NCBI GenBank assembly: GCA_047495785.1
Contig: JBLDXI010000009.1
Span: 4,650,001-4,714,000, forward strand
Length of the DNA: 64,000 bases
Direction: 5' to 3'
DNA from: Lepidodermella squamata
Lineage: Eukaryota; Gastrotricha
Below the pieces are notes generated by a model. That model was not told the DNA's origin and searched no databases. It saw only the letters and a list, made by a program, of their open reading frames with translations. How positions within the stretch are numbered: position 1 is the first letter of the stretch; the number at the start of each line of letters is the position of its first letter. Positions 36,032-48,000 of this stretch are shown here, in pieces. The translations under genes and the position numbers were made by a program.

Positions 36032-36969
36032 ATGCGCGGCAACATCGAAGTTTTCTCTGTAATCTGGCAATCCTTTATTTTGATCATGGTAAACTTGCGT
36101 ACCAGAAAACCTGTCAGCAATTGGTGCCCATTTCAGGGCGACATACCAGCAGAGCTTTTATTCCGCATTTTCGTCTTTCTTGATTACACCGAATCTCTGA
36201 AAACATGCGCCTTGGTTTGCAGAAAGTAGGCTAAGCCTCTTAAAATCTTAAGCAATTTCAATTTTTTTATTTCTATAGCTGGTACAATGTCATTGTAAGT
36301 CCCTTCTTCTTCGAATATTGGCTTGGTCAACGGCCCACAATAGGCTCCGCTTCAATATGCAACCTTTCGCTTGATGACCAAAAGACTACTTTCAGAACCC
36401 TTCAATTTGTACTGTTGAGAGGAGGTCCCATTTTCAAATGGCATGGCTTAGAACTGCCAGGGCAATGGTCAGCTCGGAAGCTTAATTGCGGCGGGCCTCG
36501 GTATGCAGGACTCGCTGAGAACGTGTCTCGATCCCGTCAATTCATCGCCGATATGAAAGACATGCCATGTTGTGATAACGTCCCTGTTTGTTTCAAGTGG
36601 CGAAGGAGTGGAAAAGGCCGGCTCTGGTTGCTAAACCTTGACGTGTTATTCGCGCCATGTGAACCTTTCATTTTCACTGAAATTCTAAAACCTGGATTTG
36701 TTTTCCGCCTCCACAACTTCAAATCCCGTTCTTGGGTGCTGTCTCAATTTCCAATCAGCTTTTTGGACGAAGATATGGACCTCATTTATAAAACCCGCTG
36801 GCCGATTAGTTATGACGGTCTAGTTGTTCCACATCCATACCCACCTAACACGCGTTACATTGTTGTTCGGCATGACCTTGGGTGCAATTTTACTCTTTGG
36901 CTGGTTCCTAATGGGAAGGCTGAGGAGCTACGCAATCATGACACTGAATTTCAAGCTGAGAGTTGGTGA
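36032..36969 (+). CDS. F-box protein with FBA-like C-terminal domain
   Basis: Substrate adaptor of SCF-type ubiquitin ligases by family. Exon 1 ends at 36225 and exon 2 runs 36279-36969 (53 bp intron). In-frame ATGs at 36032 (294 residues) and 36086 (276 residues) are possible; the second begins closer to the domain. The F-box is IPAELLFRIFVFLDYTESL ... CALVCRKNWYNVIVSP, made whole by the splice. The rest, with W-rich blocks (FKWHGLELPGQW, SRSWVLSQFP, GCNFTLWLVPNG), resembles the F-box-associated domain of the FBXO2/6/44 group in pattern, though I could not align it. A FBA-type domain would bind glycoproteins; this is inference. AATAAATAAA near 37103. Confidence 0.75.
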
Positions 36970-38000
36970 AGATCAGTAAGGTCCCATTCCACCATTATTC
37001 TGATTTGTTTTTTATGGGACCAGCCATTTATGCTCATCTTACTCTCATCAGACTTATCAAGTTTTATTTCCATAAACGAGCTGTGTTATAAAACCCAATT
37101 GAAATAAATAAAAAATTGTTCAGTAACGTTGCCATTTTATACAGTGAAAATCAAAAGTTACGCACGGTCAGGAAGTTGTTGAGTTGAAACTAAAAATATC
37201 TCACACGCGCCCGAACAATTTTTAGCTCCAAGCTTGGGTTAAACTCAGCTAAAAACAAAAAGTGTAACTCGGACACACCAAGAAGTGTTAATAGTTTTAA
37301 AAATATGAATATTCAGAAGGTGCTAATTAATATTCCGAAGCCCTCAAAGTTGATAATTATGTCAGAAAAATTATTTTTGATTTGTTATAACCTTACTCTA
37401 AGTGCTCAAATTTTTCTGCAATTTTTGGCTCTTAACTAAGAATGTCCTAGTTTCATGACATCTCATGAATATATTCATATTATTGAAACTATCCCCATTT
37501 CCTTGGAGCTATTTTTGGAGATCGTGAAAAAGGCGTCATTTTGGTCCGTTTTGCTGGGAATAAACAGCCTCATTTCGCACGTGCGAAAAATTTCAACTAG
37601 CATCGCCTCAATTCCACCGTGCGGATCTTTTGACTGTCACTGTACTTTGTTTCGAGTCATCACGGGGTCACTCCAAAGTGGGCTTTTGCTGCTGCAATTC
37701 ATTTTTGAGAAAATCGTTATTTTAATGAAGAGCGGACACGTTTGCGGTACCAATGTTTTCCTCGAATTTTTGATATATTGGGGCAACTTGATATGTGCTC
37801 CATGCCCCATACAAAAATTCTTGCTATGTAGTTCTCAGAATTGTATGTAATTTTGATTTTTCTCTCGATCATGTGTGCTTTAACCTTGATAGGTTCATTT
37901 CCTGTTTGTCTAACAGCGGACATTCGTAGAGCCCGCCTAATTGATCTGAAATCGATTAATTTGACTAACCGATGATGATGCGAACATTGGTCATAAATCA
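36970..38000. other. Intergenic spacer
   Basis: It contains the probable polyadenylation signal of the F-box gene (near 37103). A 131-codon frame at 37455-37850 has no motif and is not supported. Confidence 0.5.
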
Positions 38001-39376
38001 ATGAGTAAAATGACACTTCTAAGCATTGTGATGCTGAGCCTGATAGCGCAGGCTTTACCGCAAAATGCTTCAAAGGTTTATATGCGTGAATCTCATCCCA
38101 ACGCTCCCGAGGACGTGCTGTGCAATTTCCTCGCGAAAAACTGCCCATATTTACGAAGCCCTCGAGCAGTGCCTCTCAAACGAGGCCGGACGGAAAAGCT
38201 CGATGTCAAAATCCGGTTTGCCTTGGACAAATTTCTCGGCATTGATGATCTGACGCAAATGTAAGTTTAATTAAACCATGAAGCTGAGTTTCGAACTTCT
38301 TCGAGGTTTTAGCTTTTCTGTCCAAGTCGATTTCATGACAATGTGGCAACTGCCGGAATGCGCAGCTTTCTCCGGAGTCACAGATTTCAGAGATCAAACG
38401 CTCGATAATCTCAAACGGAGCGGAGCTCTTCATAACATCAATTATTGCGAATATCGAAAGGAAGAGATCTACCACCCGCTGCTGTTGCACATCAATAGCG
38501 CTTATGACACTTACAGCCTAGAAAAGTGAACTATTAACTATTATTGCAATCTAAAACAATATCAATCTTGTTCTGCTACAGGTCTGGCAACAAATGGATT
38601 ATGGTCGATTCTGAAGGTGGGGCCTTGATGCTTAACAAGAATAGAGTGGACTCCACGTGCTCCTTCGAGTATGTTCATTTCCCGTTCTTGAAATTGTTAT
38701 CAAATCATCGACTTCTGTGAACTTTCCCTTCGATTTTTTGCTCTTCAGCTTTTCAAAGTTTCCATTCGACATTCAAACCTGTAAAATAATACTCGCTATC
38801 TTCAGCTACACGGCAAACGTATCCTACGCGCATAACGTCTACATAAACGAGAACACTTTCATGGATGATTCTGACATATGGAAGCTGAATGACGTCATCT
38901 GTCGAGCGGACTACTCCGATGCAGTTTTCGGCCAAGCCATTTGCACCTTCGTTCTGCAACGAAAAGCAGCCCATCATGTGATTACAATACTTTTGCCGAC
39001 TCTGATTCTTGTAACTATGGTCCTTGCCACGTTTGTTATGCCAGTCGAATACCCGGACAGGGCCTCATTTGCTATAACAGTTTACCTAGCTTTAAGTGTC
39101 TCTCAGTCCTCTTTTGTTGCAACTATCCCTAAAACGTCCCAAGTTGTCTATCTCGTGTACTACATTGGCTGTCTGACTGTAGTTACAATGCTTGTGACAA
39201 TTTACATGCTGGTAGCAAGTAGATTAGCCACTTTTTCCAAGTTTAGATCAACCGCGTTCTACGTTGGTAAAGTCAAAGTTAAGAATATTGCTACTTTGGA
39301 TATGCTTGCATTTTCTGTTTCAGTTACTCTTACACTGCTTCTCAGTGTCATTTTTATGCTCTTCATTACTACATAG
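38001..39376 (+). CDS. Cys-loop ligand-gated ion channel G (clade II, short)
   Basis: Exons 38001-38260, 38313-38525, 38582-38668 and 38749-39376 total 1188 nt, 395 residues. Signal peptide MTLLSIVMLSLIAQALP (from ATG 38010, second Met) or the slightly longer form from ATG 38001. Motifs: CNFLAKNCPYL, WQLPEC, HPLLLHINSAYDTYS, Cys-loop C-x13-C with FPFDIQTC, loop-C cysteines ICRADYSD ... AICTF, M1 ITILLPTLILVTMVLATF, M2 YPDRASFAITVYLALSV with Asp at -1' and Ser at 2', M3, short loop, M4. Exon lengths and phases match F and H, so the three are tandem-type duplicates separated by other genes. The 3' end faces the damaged minus-strand GABA-B-like gene about 70 bp away. Ligand unknown. Confidence 0.86.
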
Positions 39377-39446
39377 CTGTGCTTCTAAGAAGTAGGATCC
39401 AGTACACATCACTATTGTGGTCCTCACATAATTACTTAGGTATTGA

Positions 39447-41131
39447 TCATATTGACATGACCTGATTTGCAGGGGCAAGAACAAACGCGACGATTGTTCC
39501 TCCGATCAGTACTAGGATCTCGCGATAAATTGTAACAGCTAGACGTTTAAAATTGCGCGATACCATTTGTCTCTGCTTTCTTGCTCCAGCAGAAGTTAAA
39601 ATCTTGAAAGAAAATGCGGAAAATGCCTTTAAGCACTCACCATACGGAGCTGAAAGAGCTTGGTGATCAGAATGAAAAACCCTGCAATTTCAAGCCCTGC
39701 CAAAGTAAGAATCAAAGCCAATTTGAGCTGGTTGCTGCCATCAAAATCGCATCTGGTCAGAACTGGTTCCCATGCGATTGTTTTGAGAGGCGAATAGATT
39801 CGTGGGAAATATTCAGTAACTGTTGCAATCCCATCAAAAGCTAAGAAAATAGCTTAGAGAGCCGAATGTATTAAAATCCAAAGCAAAACAAAAAATCTGC
39901 CACGTTTCCCCAACTTTGCCCTCTTTTCTTTAATCCTCATCGAGTTTTCGATCGATATGTAGAACGCCGAAATCGCTAGACAACAGCCTATGGCCATCAT
40001 TACACCCAAGGCGCCACAATTTGAAGCTACGGCCAGGCTCATGGTGACAGGGAGAGCGAACATTGAGCAAACAACAAACTTGACCCAATCAGAATCAGAT
40101 AACATTCGAACTCAACTTTTCGAGGTTAACAACCACAACCTCGTCTTTGAATGGTTTTCCATCTGGAGTTAGAAACTTAGGCCCACCATTAATATCTATA
40201 ATGCTTCTATCGATGTTTCGAAAGAAATGCTTACAGTTCTGAGCGAGCTGTTAACCAACTGTTGCTGGGTGAAAATTGTCGGGGCGAAACCTTTTGTGTT
40301 CAACCCAGTAGTTGGGTCTATTTGATACTCCTCTCTGCTTTTGAAGGTTATCTTCGCGATCGAGAGAATTGTGATGTTCTGCCGCGGGAAGTATTCGAAG
40401 ATCAAATTGTCCACTGTATTGAAGAAAGCGTTGTCTTCTGAGATGGAGCGATACGTCTCCAGCCGTTCCGTTTCATTAAGTGCGCCATAGCCCATAGCCA
40501 TGAAACCTTCGAGGCGGTGGACTATCAATGGAAAGACATTGCTGAATTGTTTCTCTTTGATCTGAGTCACCTTCTGCAGAGAATTAGTAACCTGTGAATA
40601 CACAAATATAACTATACTCGCTCAAGGTCTAAGGACGTATTTACCCCGACGTAATTGAAGTATTTTATTATCTCAGCCTCAACTAGTTGTCCCTTTGTTG
40701 GGCAATCTCCGATCATTATAATGGACAACTGGTCCATAGACTGATCGCCATCTCTCAATTTTGACGCTGTCTCCTTTATTGCTGTGGATTCATCACACTG
40801 TACAAGGATGAATTAAAGATTTCATTATGTATTCTAGGCAACATACCCTGTCATCCATGAGTTCAACCCCTATGTCGTAGTTAGGTAGCCAGTTTTTCTG
40901 GCTACTTAACTGGTCAAGGGCAAGCTCGATTGCTTTCGAGCAGACTGGGCCAGCTGGTACCCCAGTGCCACCGTAATTGATCGGCGCAATTATGTTGTGC
41001 TTCATTCGACTTGACACTTGGAAAGCTCTTGCTTCAGATCGTACAATAGGTTCCATACTCGCGTTCAGGAAAACAGCAGATTGAACTGGCAGAGTAAAAT
41101 AGGCAAGAAGAGTAACAATGTAGCTCAGCAT
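39447..41131 (-). pseudogene. GABA-B-like class C GPCR, probably degenerate
   Basis: Minus-strand relative of the receptor at 1-2762. Exons 41131-40847 (signal peptide MLSYIVTLLAYFTLPVQS, then the first ligand lobe with VPAGPVCSKAIELALDQL), 40797-40645 (CDESTAIKETASKL) and 40591-40235 join cleanly in phase 0 with consensus splice sites. After that the frame fails. A stretch with juxtamembrane character (NGGPKFLTPDGKPFKDE, about 40195-40100) is off by one base. TM2-TM4-like helices follow (DWVKFVVCSMFALPVTMSLA and onwards, 40087-39860), then TM5 with its preceding Cys (LTRCDFDGSNQ, 39842-39640), then TM6 (39560-39447). No TM1 or TM7 is found. The ligand domain is also short. It may be a decaying gene, or one with unusual splicing I could not solve. 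Confidence 0.55.
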
Positions 41132-42072
41132 AATAAGAGAAGCTTCTAGGTTGCAATCAAAGATCAAAGATCTATAATCTTCAAATATCAGTTGAAGATC
41201 CCAGAATTATAAACTTTGTTAGCTGCAAGATGAAAAACGAGAGATGACGTGCCTATTGCGAGGTTTTATATAGGCAGCAAGGAAGTTTCTAGAGAGTACA
41301 GGGTTTTTCGCAGAAAAAGTAAGGATCGTCTCAAAAAACAAAAAACGCTAATGTAAGCTTCACTCTTCACTTCCTGAACCATAAAAGGCACAAAACGTGA
41401 CTTCGAAACGCAGACAATGACTCAAACTTGATGCCAAACCTATTGGAAGCTTTTATTCATCTACTTTCGGCTTGGATTCATTATTAGGGACAATGCCATA
41501 GTGGTAGTAGTGCTACGAATACGTTTCGCAGCGATTTATTCCATGATCGAGTTCTAATCAAATCATGTACTTATTCGCCAACTTCTTTCCAGGATTAATA
41601 TTCCTTGAATAAAACAAGATCGTTTGATTTCTATAGACTTTGAATTTTTGGATTTTCACCGACATATTTCCCTGCTCCTTAGCTTATTTAAACGAAGCGC
41701 GTTTATATTCTGCCAGGCGAGAGAAATGTGAAAGTAAGTTTGGCCTGTTGAAACGAATCCAACAATTCGCAATTACAGTGGTCTATCCAATTGCGAAAAA
41801 CGTGAAACGCCGCACACGCTTTTATTCAATTTATTCGTCAGCAAAGTCATGCAAAGAACAAGAAGGGATGGTAGGGGTCATACTCAGCAATTGGGCGACG
41901 AAAAAAGGCTATCATAATTGAAGGATCATGTAAGCTCGGATCACAGCTGAGTGCCGAAATTACTCCCTGCACCAGTGGATCAGACTTAGTCGAAAGCTGC
42001 AGGAAATGTCTGTTAGAAATCACTGGAACCTTGAGTTTCATAATGCGATTAATAAGTGTGAAGTTTGTCCAT
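41132..42072. other. Spacer between two minus-strand genes
   Basis: Probable promoter region of the GABA-B-like gene at its left edge, and a copy of a dispersed repeat (41305-41540). No supported gene. Confidence 0.5.
41305..41540 (+). repeat. Dispersed repeat, copy 1
   Basis: Collinear, diverged match in the same orientation to 57548-57760. Shared blocks in order: TTCGCAGAAAAAGT, GCAAGCTTCACTT-like, GAAGCTTTT, ACTTTCGGC, GGTAGTA and TTTCGCAGCGATTT. Neither copy codes. Could be an old non-autonomous element or a duplicated upstream segment. Confidence 0.65.
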
Positions 42073-45000
42073 TCAATGGTTGGGGTAGGGGTTCAATTGA
42101 CTGCTACCACTTTGTTTCTTCGGACCGTACATTCCACGCACTGTTCCGAACGGCAAGCTGCCAGGCTGCTTCTTACTAAGGAACTGAATACCCAAGATCG
42201 GTATCTGACCGCGAGGTTTCTGTATTGGATAGTCCGCTCGTTGCTTTTCGATAGGAGTGTCCTTTTTATTAACAGGCTTGCCCTTGAAAAAAACGTCAGG
42301 AGTAGCCGGTTTCTTCGATAATCGGAGCCGCGAAGCATGCAATTTCATGTCAATCCAATGCATTAGGCAGCGTTCGCGTTTCTCTATTCTTTCATAGGTT
42401 TCATCCGCAACTTTTTTCTCAACGAATCGCGAGAAACGATGGATCGAGAGTTCCACTAGAGTGGAATAAAGTAAAAGAGCAATAAAAATTTGCCAAGGTC
42501 TTACATTTTGCTAGATTGCGTTCTCCAACAGGTTTGAAAATTGACGCGATAATTTCCTTCTTCGCGGGAGTTTTAGTAGCAGTGAATTTCAACTCCTCTG
42601 CCATGTAAGTCGACAGTTCGTGGTCCCATTTGGTGTTTTCTTCAACGTTATCTGCAACCTGGCTGTAGGTGACTGATATAATAGTCATGAAGACCTGAAC
42701 AGCCAAAAACATGACAATAGTTGAGTAAGCCATGCAGAAAAGCATGATATAACGCGAGGTAAAGCTCAGAGACATCAGAGACCCAGTTACTCCGATAATA
42801 TTCTGAACAAGGGTCATAATCGAAGCAGTGAATGATTGAAACTCGTCACAAGTTGTGTTCAGGCTCAGATAACCAAGTTCGGCGAAGAGAACGGTGATTA
42901 GGGCGAAAGCGAAGAGGAACGATGACAGGTCGCCCTTGCCCTTAGAGAGTGTTCCCAAGAAGATACACCAGTACTTATTAAAGGTGAGGTGGCGGAAAAA
43001 CAGCAGCATAGTCATGAAAAAAGTGATTCCGTAGAGATTAGCCATTAAAGCTTCCCAGTTGACGAGAAGATCGAAATTTACGAATGAAGTCCTGTCGGTC
43101 TGGAGTCGAGTAACAGCTTTCATCACAACGAGAATTCGAGCTATGAACAATCCAACAATCGCAAGAGCGATTAGAATCTGACAGAGTTCCAGCAAATTCC
43201 AACCATCCTTTCGGAACTTCGTGAATCCCTGCTTCTTTATTTTAATAAGGATCTTGATCAGATGCGAGAAAACAAGTAAAATCCAGATGCCTTGAATGGC
43301 GAAAATGAAGATCGAACTGGCACCGATGTATTGATACAACTGGAGAGGATACATTCTCGCATGATAAGTCATGCCTCCAGCACTCAAAGCTTCGAACACC
43401 ACTTTCACCGCGATGAACAAGTTGACCTGAGCATTGAAGAGGACCATGTCGACAAACAGGACTGATGTTGCGCTGTCAAGCCATCTTCTCGACTGAAGCC
43501 CAGCAACGAAAGCTTGAGCTTTCACAAGATTCACGGGCAGGTCGACGTAATATCCACCACTGGTGTAGGTTGCTTGCCAGCCCGAGTAGGGAATTCCACT
43601 GTCTTCTCGATGGATCCAAGGGGCCTGCTCGGTCGTGACATTCTCTGGAACCCAGGCAACAGCATCAGTGTTAAAAGTCCAATTGAAGTTCGAGAACTGC
43701 CGTGCTTCGGTGTCCGCGCCCACTCCAAGTTGGCCAACGTATTGATTCTGGCACTTAGTAGTATTGACGACAAGCAGATCAGTGAATTTCTTGACGTATT
43801 GAGGGACCACCGAAGTCTCTAACAAACAGGGGGCTGAAATAAGGTATCATTAAATTGAGGTCATTTGAAATGAAGCTAGATTACCTGAGCGGACTCGTTG
43901 TTGCCTCAAGCGAACGGGCCCGAGAACTACAACATCGTGATTAAGAACCTGATAGATGTTCTTCGCGTTGAATCTCAAGCCCTTGCTTAACTGGTTAGCA
44001 GTGAAAAACTGCGGTAGAAGGTTGTTGTTTAGCCACGAATAAATTTGGCTGTAGTCATTAACCACGCTCATCTGGGCTACGTTAGGCATTTCTATCAATG
44101 GCTTCAAATCTCCAATTTGTTGATACGCCAGCCTGTTCTGCGTTGCAGCGATCACAATAGCAAATGCAACGACGTAAATGATGTGGTGGAAAATTCCGCC
44201 GATGATGTTCCGCATGCGCTTGAAGAGCTCCGTTTTCTTAGTGGAGCTGTTCTTCGAGAATGCCATCTTGCCAATGTCGAGGCCGTCGTCAGGCAGAGAC
44301 AACAGAGTTGAACTGCAGACGGAGAGCAATGCGACTTTGACTGTTTGGATGAGAACCATGTCCTGAACAACGCTCATGACCATTCCACTGAGCCACTGCA
44401 ACGATTTCTCTTTGCCCCACATCAGGCTGTACATGACGATGAAGAAGGACGAGGCTCCAACACAACCAGCGACCACTGGAAGTTAAATAAATTCAAAAAT
44501 GGAAGCAATAAGTTGATCAACTTACAAATCCATGCGATGATAGCGCAATAGTACGGGAGCTGGATTGGCTTCTTTTCTACAGCGCCGCAATCTCTTCGCT
44601 GGTATCCCAAGGCCACATTGAAAATAGTTGTGTATTGGCTATTTTCAGCTGATCGGCGGCGAATTCGCTTGAAAATAAAGGCCATTATTGCAGTTGGAGG
44701 GATGACGATAACGCATCCGATGAAGCTTGTGTAGACTGTAAACCACGACAGGCGGAAGAATCCTCCGATATTGACGCCAACTCGGGGTGATTTACTCTCT
44801 TTCCCGTAGAACATAGCATTAACCAGCATGGCCATGAAGAGGGCGCTGACGACACAAGCCAGCCGTTCGCATCTGGTCCAGTTACTTGGAAGAGGACGCC
44901 TCGTGATGGATAACCATGGATGAGAGCTGAACAAACCAACTCGAGAATGAACGCTGACCAAGTACTTGAAGCCTTTGATCTCGTCTTCCGTTGCGAGTTC

Positions 45001-48000
45001 TTTAAAGTTCATATCACCGCTTTTCATCAGAGACTTGATCAAGAAAACGAACTTCTGCCCCTTCTCAATGTCGACAATGACAACTTTATCTATCTGTACC
45101 TGAAGCGGTTTGCTGCCGTGGGGCGCTCTATATCGGCTGTGGAGTCTAATTTCGATTGCCTCGATATGACCGATAGGCAGAGTTGTGGTCATCATAAAAT
45201 TAGCCGGTCGTCTCCCATCGAAATTTGAATCTCTCTCGCAATCTTCAAGGACGCGCCAGTTCGTATCGCTGATATCACCATAAGCTCGTAGCAGAACTAC
45301 GGGCTTCAAATGATGGTTTTTGACGCCAAAGTGATCGACGGAAACGAGATATTTGCGCGTCTGGTACGGCTTGTTGCTTTTTAGTGGCATAAATGCCCAT
45401 TCCTTGATGTCAAGCTTGTCAAATCGCCAAACGACTATCGCTCCGATGATGAAGAACACTACGGCAGCAACTTGAAACCCGAGAACGAAAGCGTTGTCCG
45501 ATACAAGCGCAGCGAAATTAGCGAATATATCAGAGAATTCGATGGTGTTAGGTGAGATCACAAGATCTGCTCCGAAATCGCCAAAGTAAGATGATTTGAA
45601 AGTAACCGCAGATTCAGTCGAACTGGGATCAAGCTCGAAATCCTCATCTGAGCTCGTTGCATCGCGTCTTTTCCTTGAATTAGTGTTTCTTGCCTTGGCA
45701 AATCCCACTTTGAGATGGTAACCGTAACATCGTTGCAATTCGCAAGAATCGGCTGGCAAGTCGTCCATAGTTGAGAAGCTGGAGAAGTCTTTCTTCGTAT
45801 AAACATGCATCTTGAATGAGACATTTGCGCTTGAAGAGAGTCCTTGCATTTCAACGAAATCTAGCAATGCCGCCTGCGGAATTACAACTCTCAATTCGAC
45901 ATCAGTATTGTAGCTTGACTTGAGTTCTCCAAGACTGGCATTAACACTTGTGTTGACACTGGTTTGAGTGACAAATAGAGACCAGGTATAGCTCTGGACC
46001 GTTGGAGTGCTATTCAACGACAGATACGCAGTATAGTTGTAATGGATGACAGGAAATATCAGCACAAAATCGCCAGAATTCGAAGAAACAGGGAAAATGG
46101 CTAGTGATCCCATTGTATCAGCATTTTTACTAACGTCGCATGTAATCTTGCTTACGTCACACTGAGCGTCAGACTTTTGTATGGTTAGCATAGCTGCTCG
46201 GGAAACAATCGGTTTTCCAGTAATTTTAGTCTGATAGCCTTTCTTGAGAACTAGCTCTTTCTTCTGATACAGAACTTTGACCGAAATAGTCGGCATATTA
46301 AAAGGCTGCTTTGGGTCGAGAACATTGACGATATAGGCCGTAACAACAACGGTTACGGTGTCAGATTCTTTAATTGAGACTCCTGAGGCTTTGGAATCGA
46401 TAAATTCTGTGGCCGATGTCGTATTAGGAAAAACTACGGCCGCGTGAATGGTCTCCAGTTTGAAATTGGGCAGCTTTTTGGCAGCTATTACGCTTAAAGC
46501 TACCGAGAAGAATTTGCCACTGAATGTGAAGTTTTTCCCCGTTTTCGCATTAGCTTCGACCATTTTCAGCATGACGTCAATCATGTCATTGAAATTTTGG
46601 TAAAGTTTTGATGACTGCAAAAATGACAGTATTATGGCTAAATAGAGATTGTACTGAACGATTTTCACGTGCCTCATCTGTTGATAATGCAGCTTTAGGG
46701 CTGGGTGTCGTTGTCGCGGTTGGATCTGTATTGCATTTGGAGTTTTTATCATTGAGGTTAAGCGATAATGGGTTGCTCGTTTCTTCGGTTGTAGTGACTG
46801 ATTCAGACACTGCGAACATGACGGAACTTGCTGCTGTAGCGTATGCTCCTGTGATATTTGCTACAACTTCCGGGGCCATCTGACTCGCCAGTTCAGCATA
46901 TTTCGCCATTATAGGGCCCAAGTCTGCGATGAATGCTGTAGAAGACACAGCTAGAGCTGTGGTATTCTCTGAGGAGCTGATGCGCATTGCAGCCTCAACA
47001 GCTAAAGCACTGAATGGAGTGGCTGCTACTATCAAAGTCTGGGATGGCATTGATGCTATGAAAGAGATCGAAACGGCAGTTGCCGAAGCTGTTTCGTTCC
47101 TCTTCTCCGAGCAGTCTTTGCCGGTCCAACTTCCAGTACAGATGCAAACGTTAGGCTGTGCACAAATGCCTCCATTTTTACACTCCCCGATGTTGGAACA
47201 GGATGCTATCTCGCAAAGATCATTTTTCTTATTTATGTTAGATAAGATCAAACTTACGTAGAGCGCACCTAGTTCCATTCCAACCAGATGCACAACTGCA
47301 TATGTTGATACCGATGCATGAGCCTCCATTGTAGCAAGATCCTAGGCTTGAACAATCAACATTTGGAATTTCACATCGCGTTCCGCGCCATTTGCTAGGG
47401 CATGTGCAGTTATTAGGCGCTGAACAAGTGCCGTTGTTCAAACAGCCACCAATCGATGAACAGTTCGCTAATCAATAAGAGCATAATTCAAATGGAAAAC
47501 TGATTTAGGACAACTAGGAATCCCAGAATCCCCCTCCTCAAGTCAACACACGCTTTCCCATTCGATGGAAAATAAATAGGTAAAATCCCATTTTCCAATT
47601 ATTTCCGGTCAAAACAAAATACAGCTATACCGAACTAACCGGTTGTGCAATCCAGCCCCGTCCAGCCTGGTGCGCATGTACAAATGTTCGGCTCTGTGCA
47701 AGTGCCACCATTGGCGCAGTTTCCAACAGCAGAACAGTCCACTATGAATTGATGGTATAGGATGAAAGGTTTTAAAAAAAATATGAAAGTTACAAGTGTC
47801 GCATGTGGGATCCTTCCAGCCAGATGTGCAGTTGCACGTATTCGGGGCGACACATGTGCCACCATTCGAGCAAAGGCCTGTTGTAGCCGAGCAGCTAGCT
47901 GTGAAATCAATTGCATGAAATATGAATTAGGAATCAATACAGATCAATCGCATTCTTACGAGTGCCACAGTCTACATCGCGCCATCCTGCTGTGCAATTG

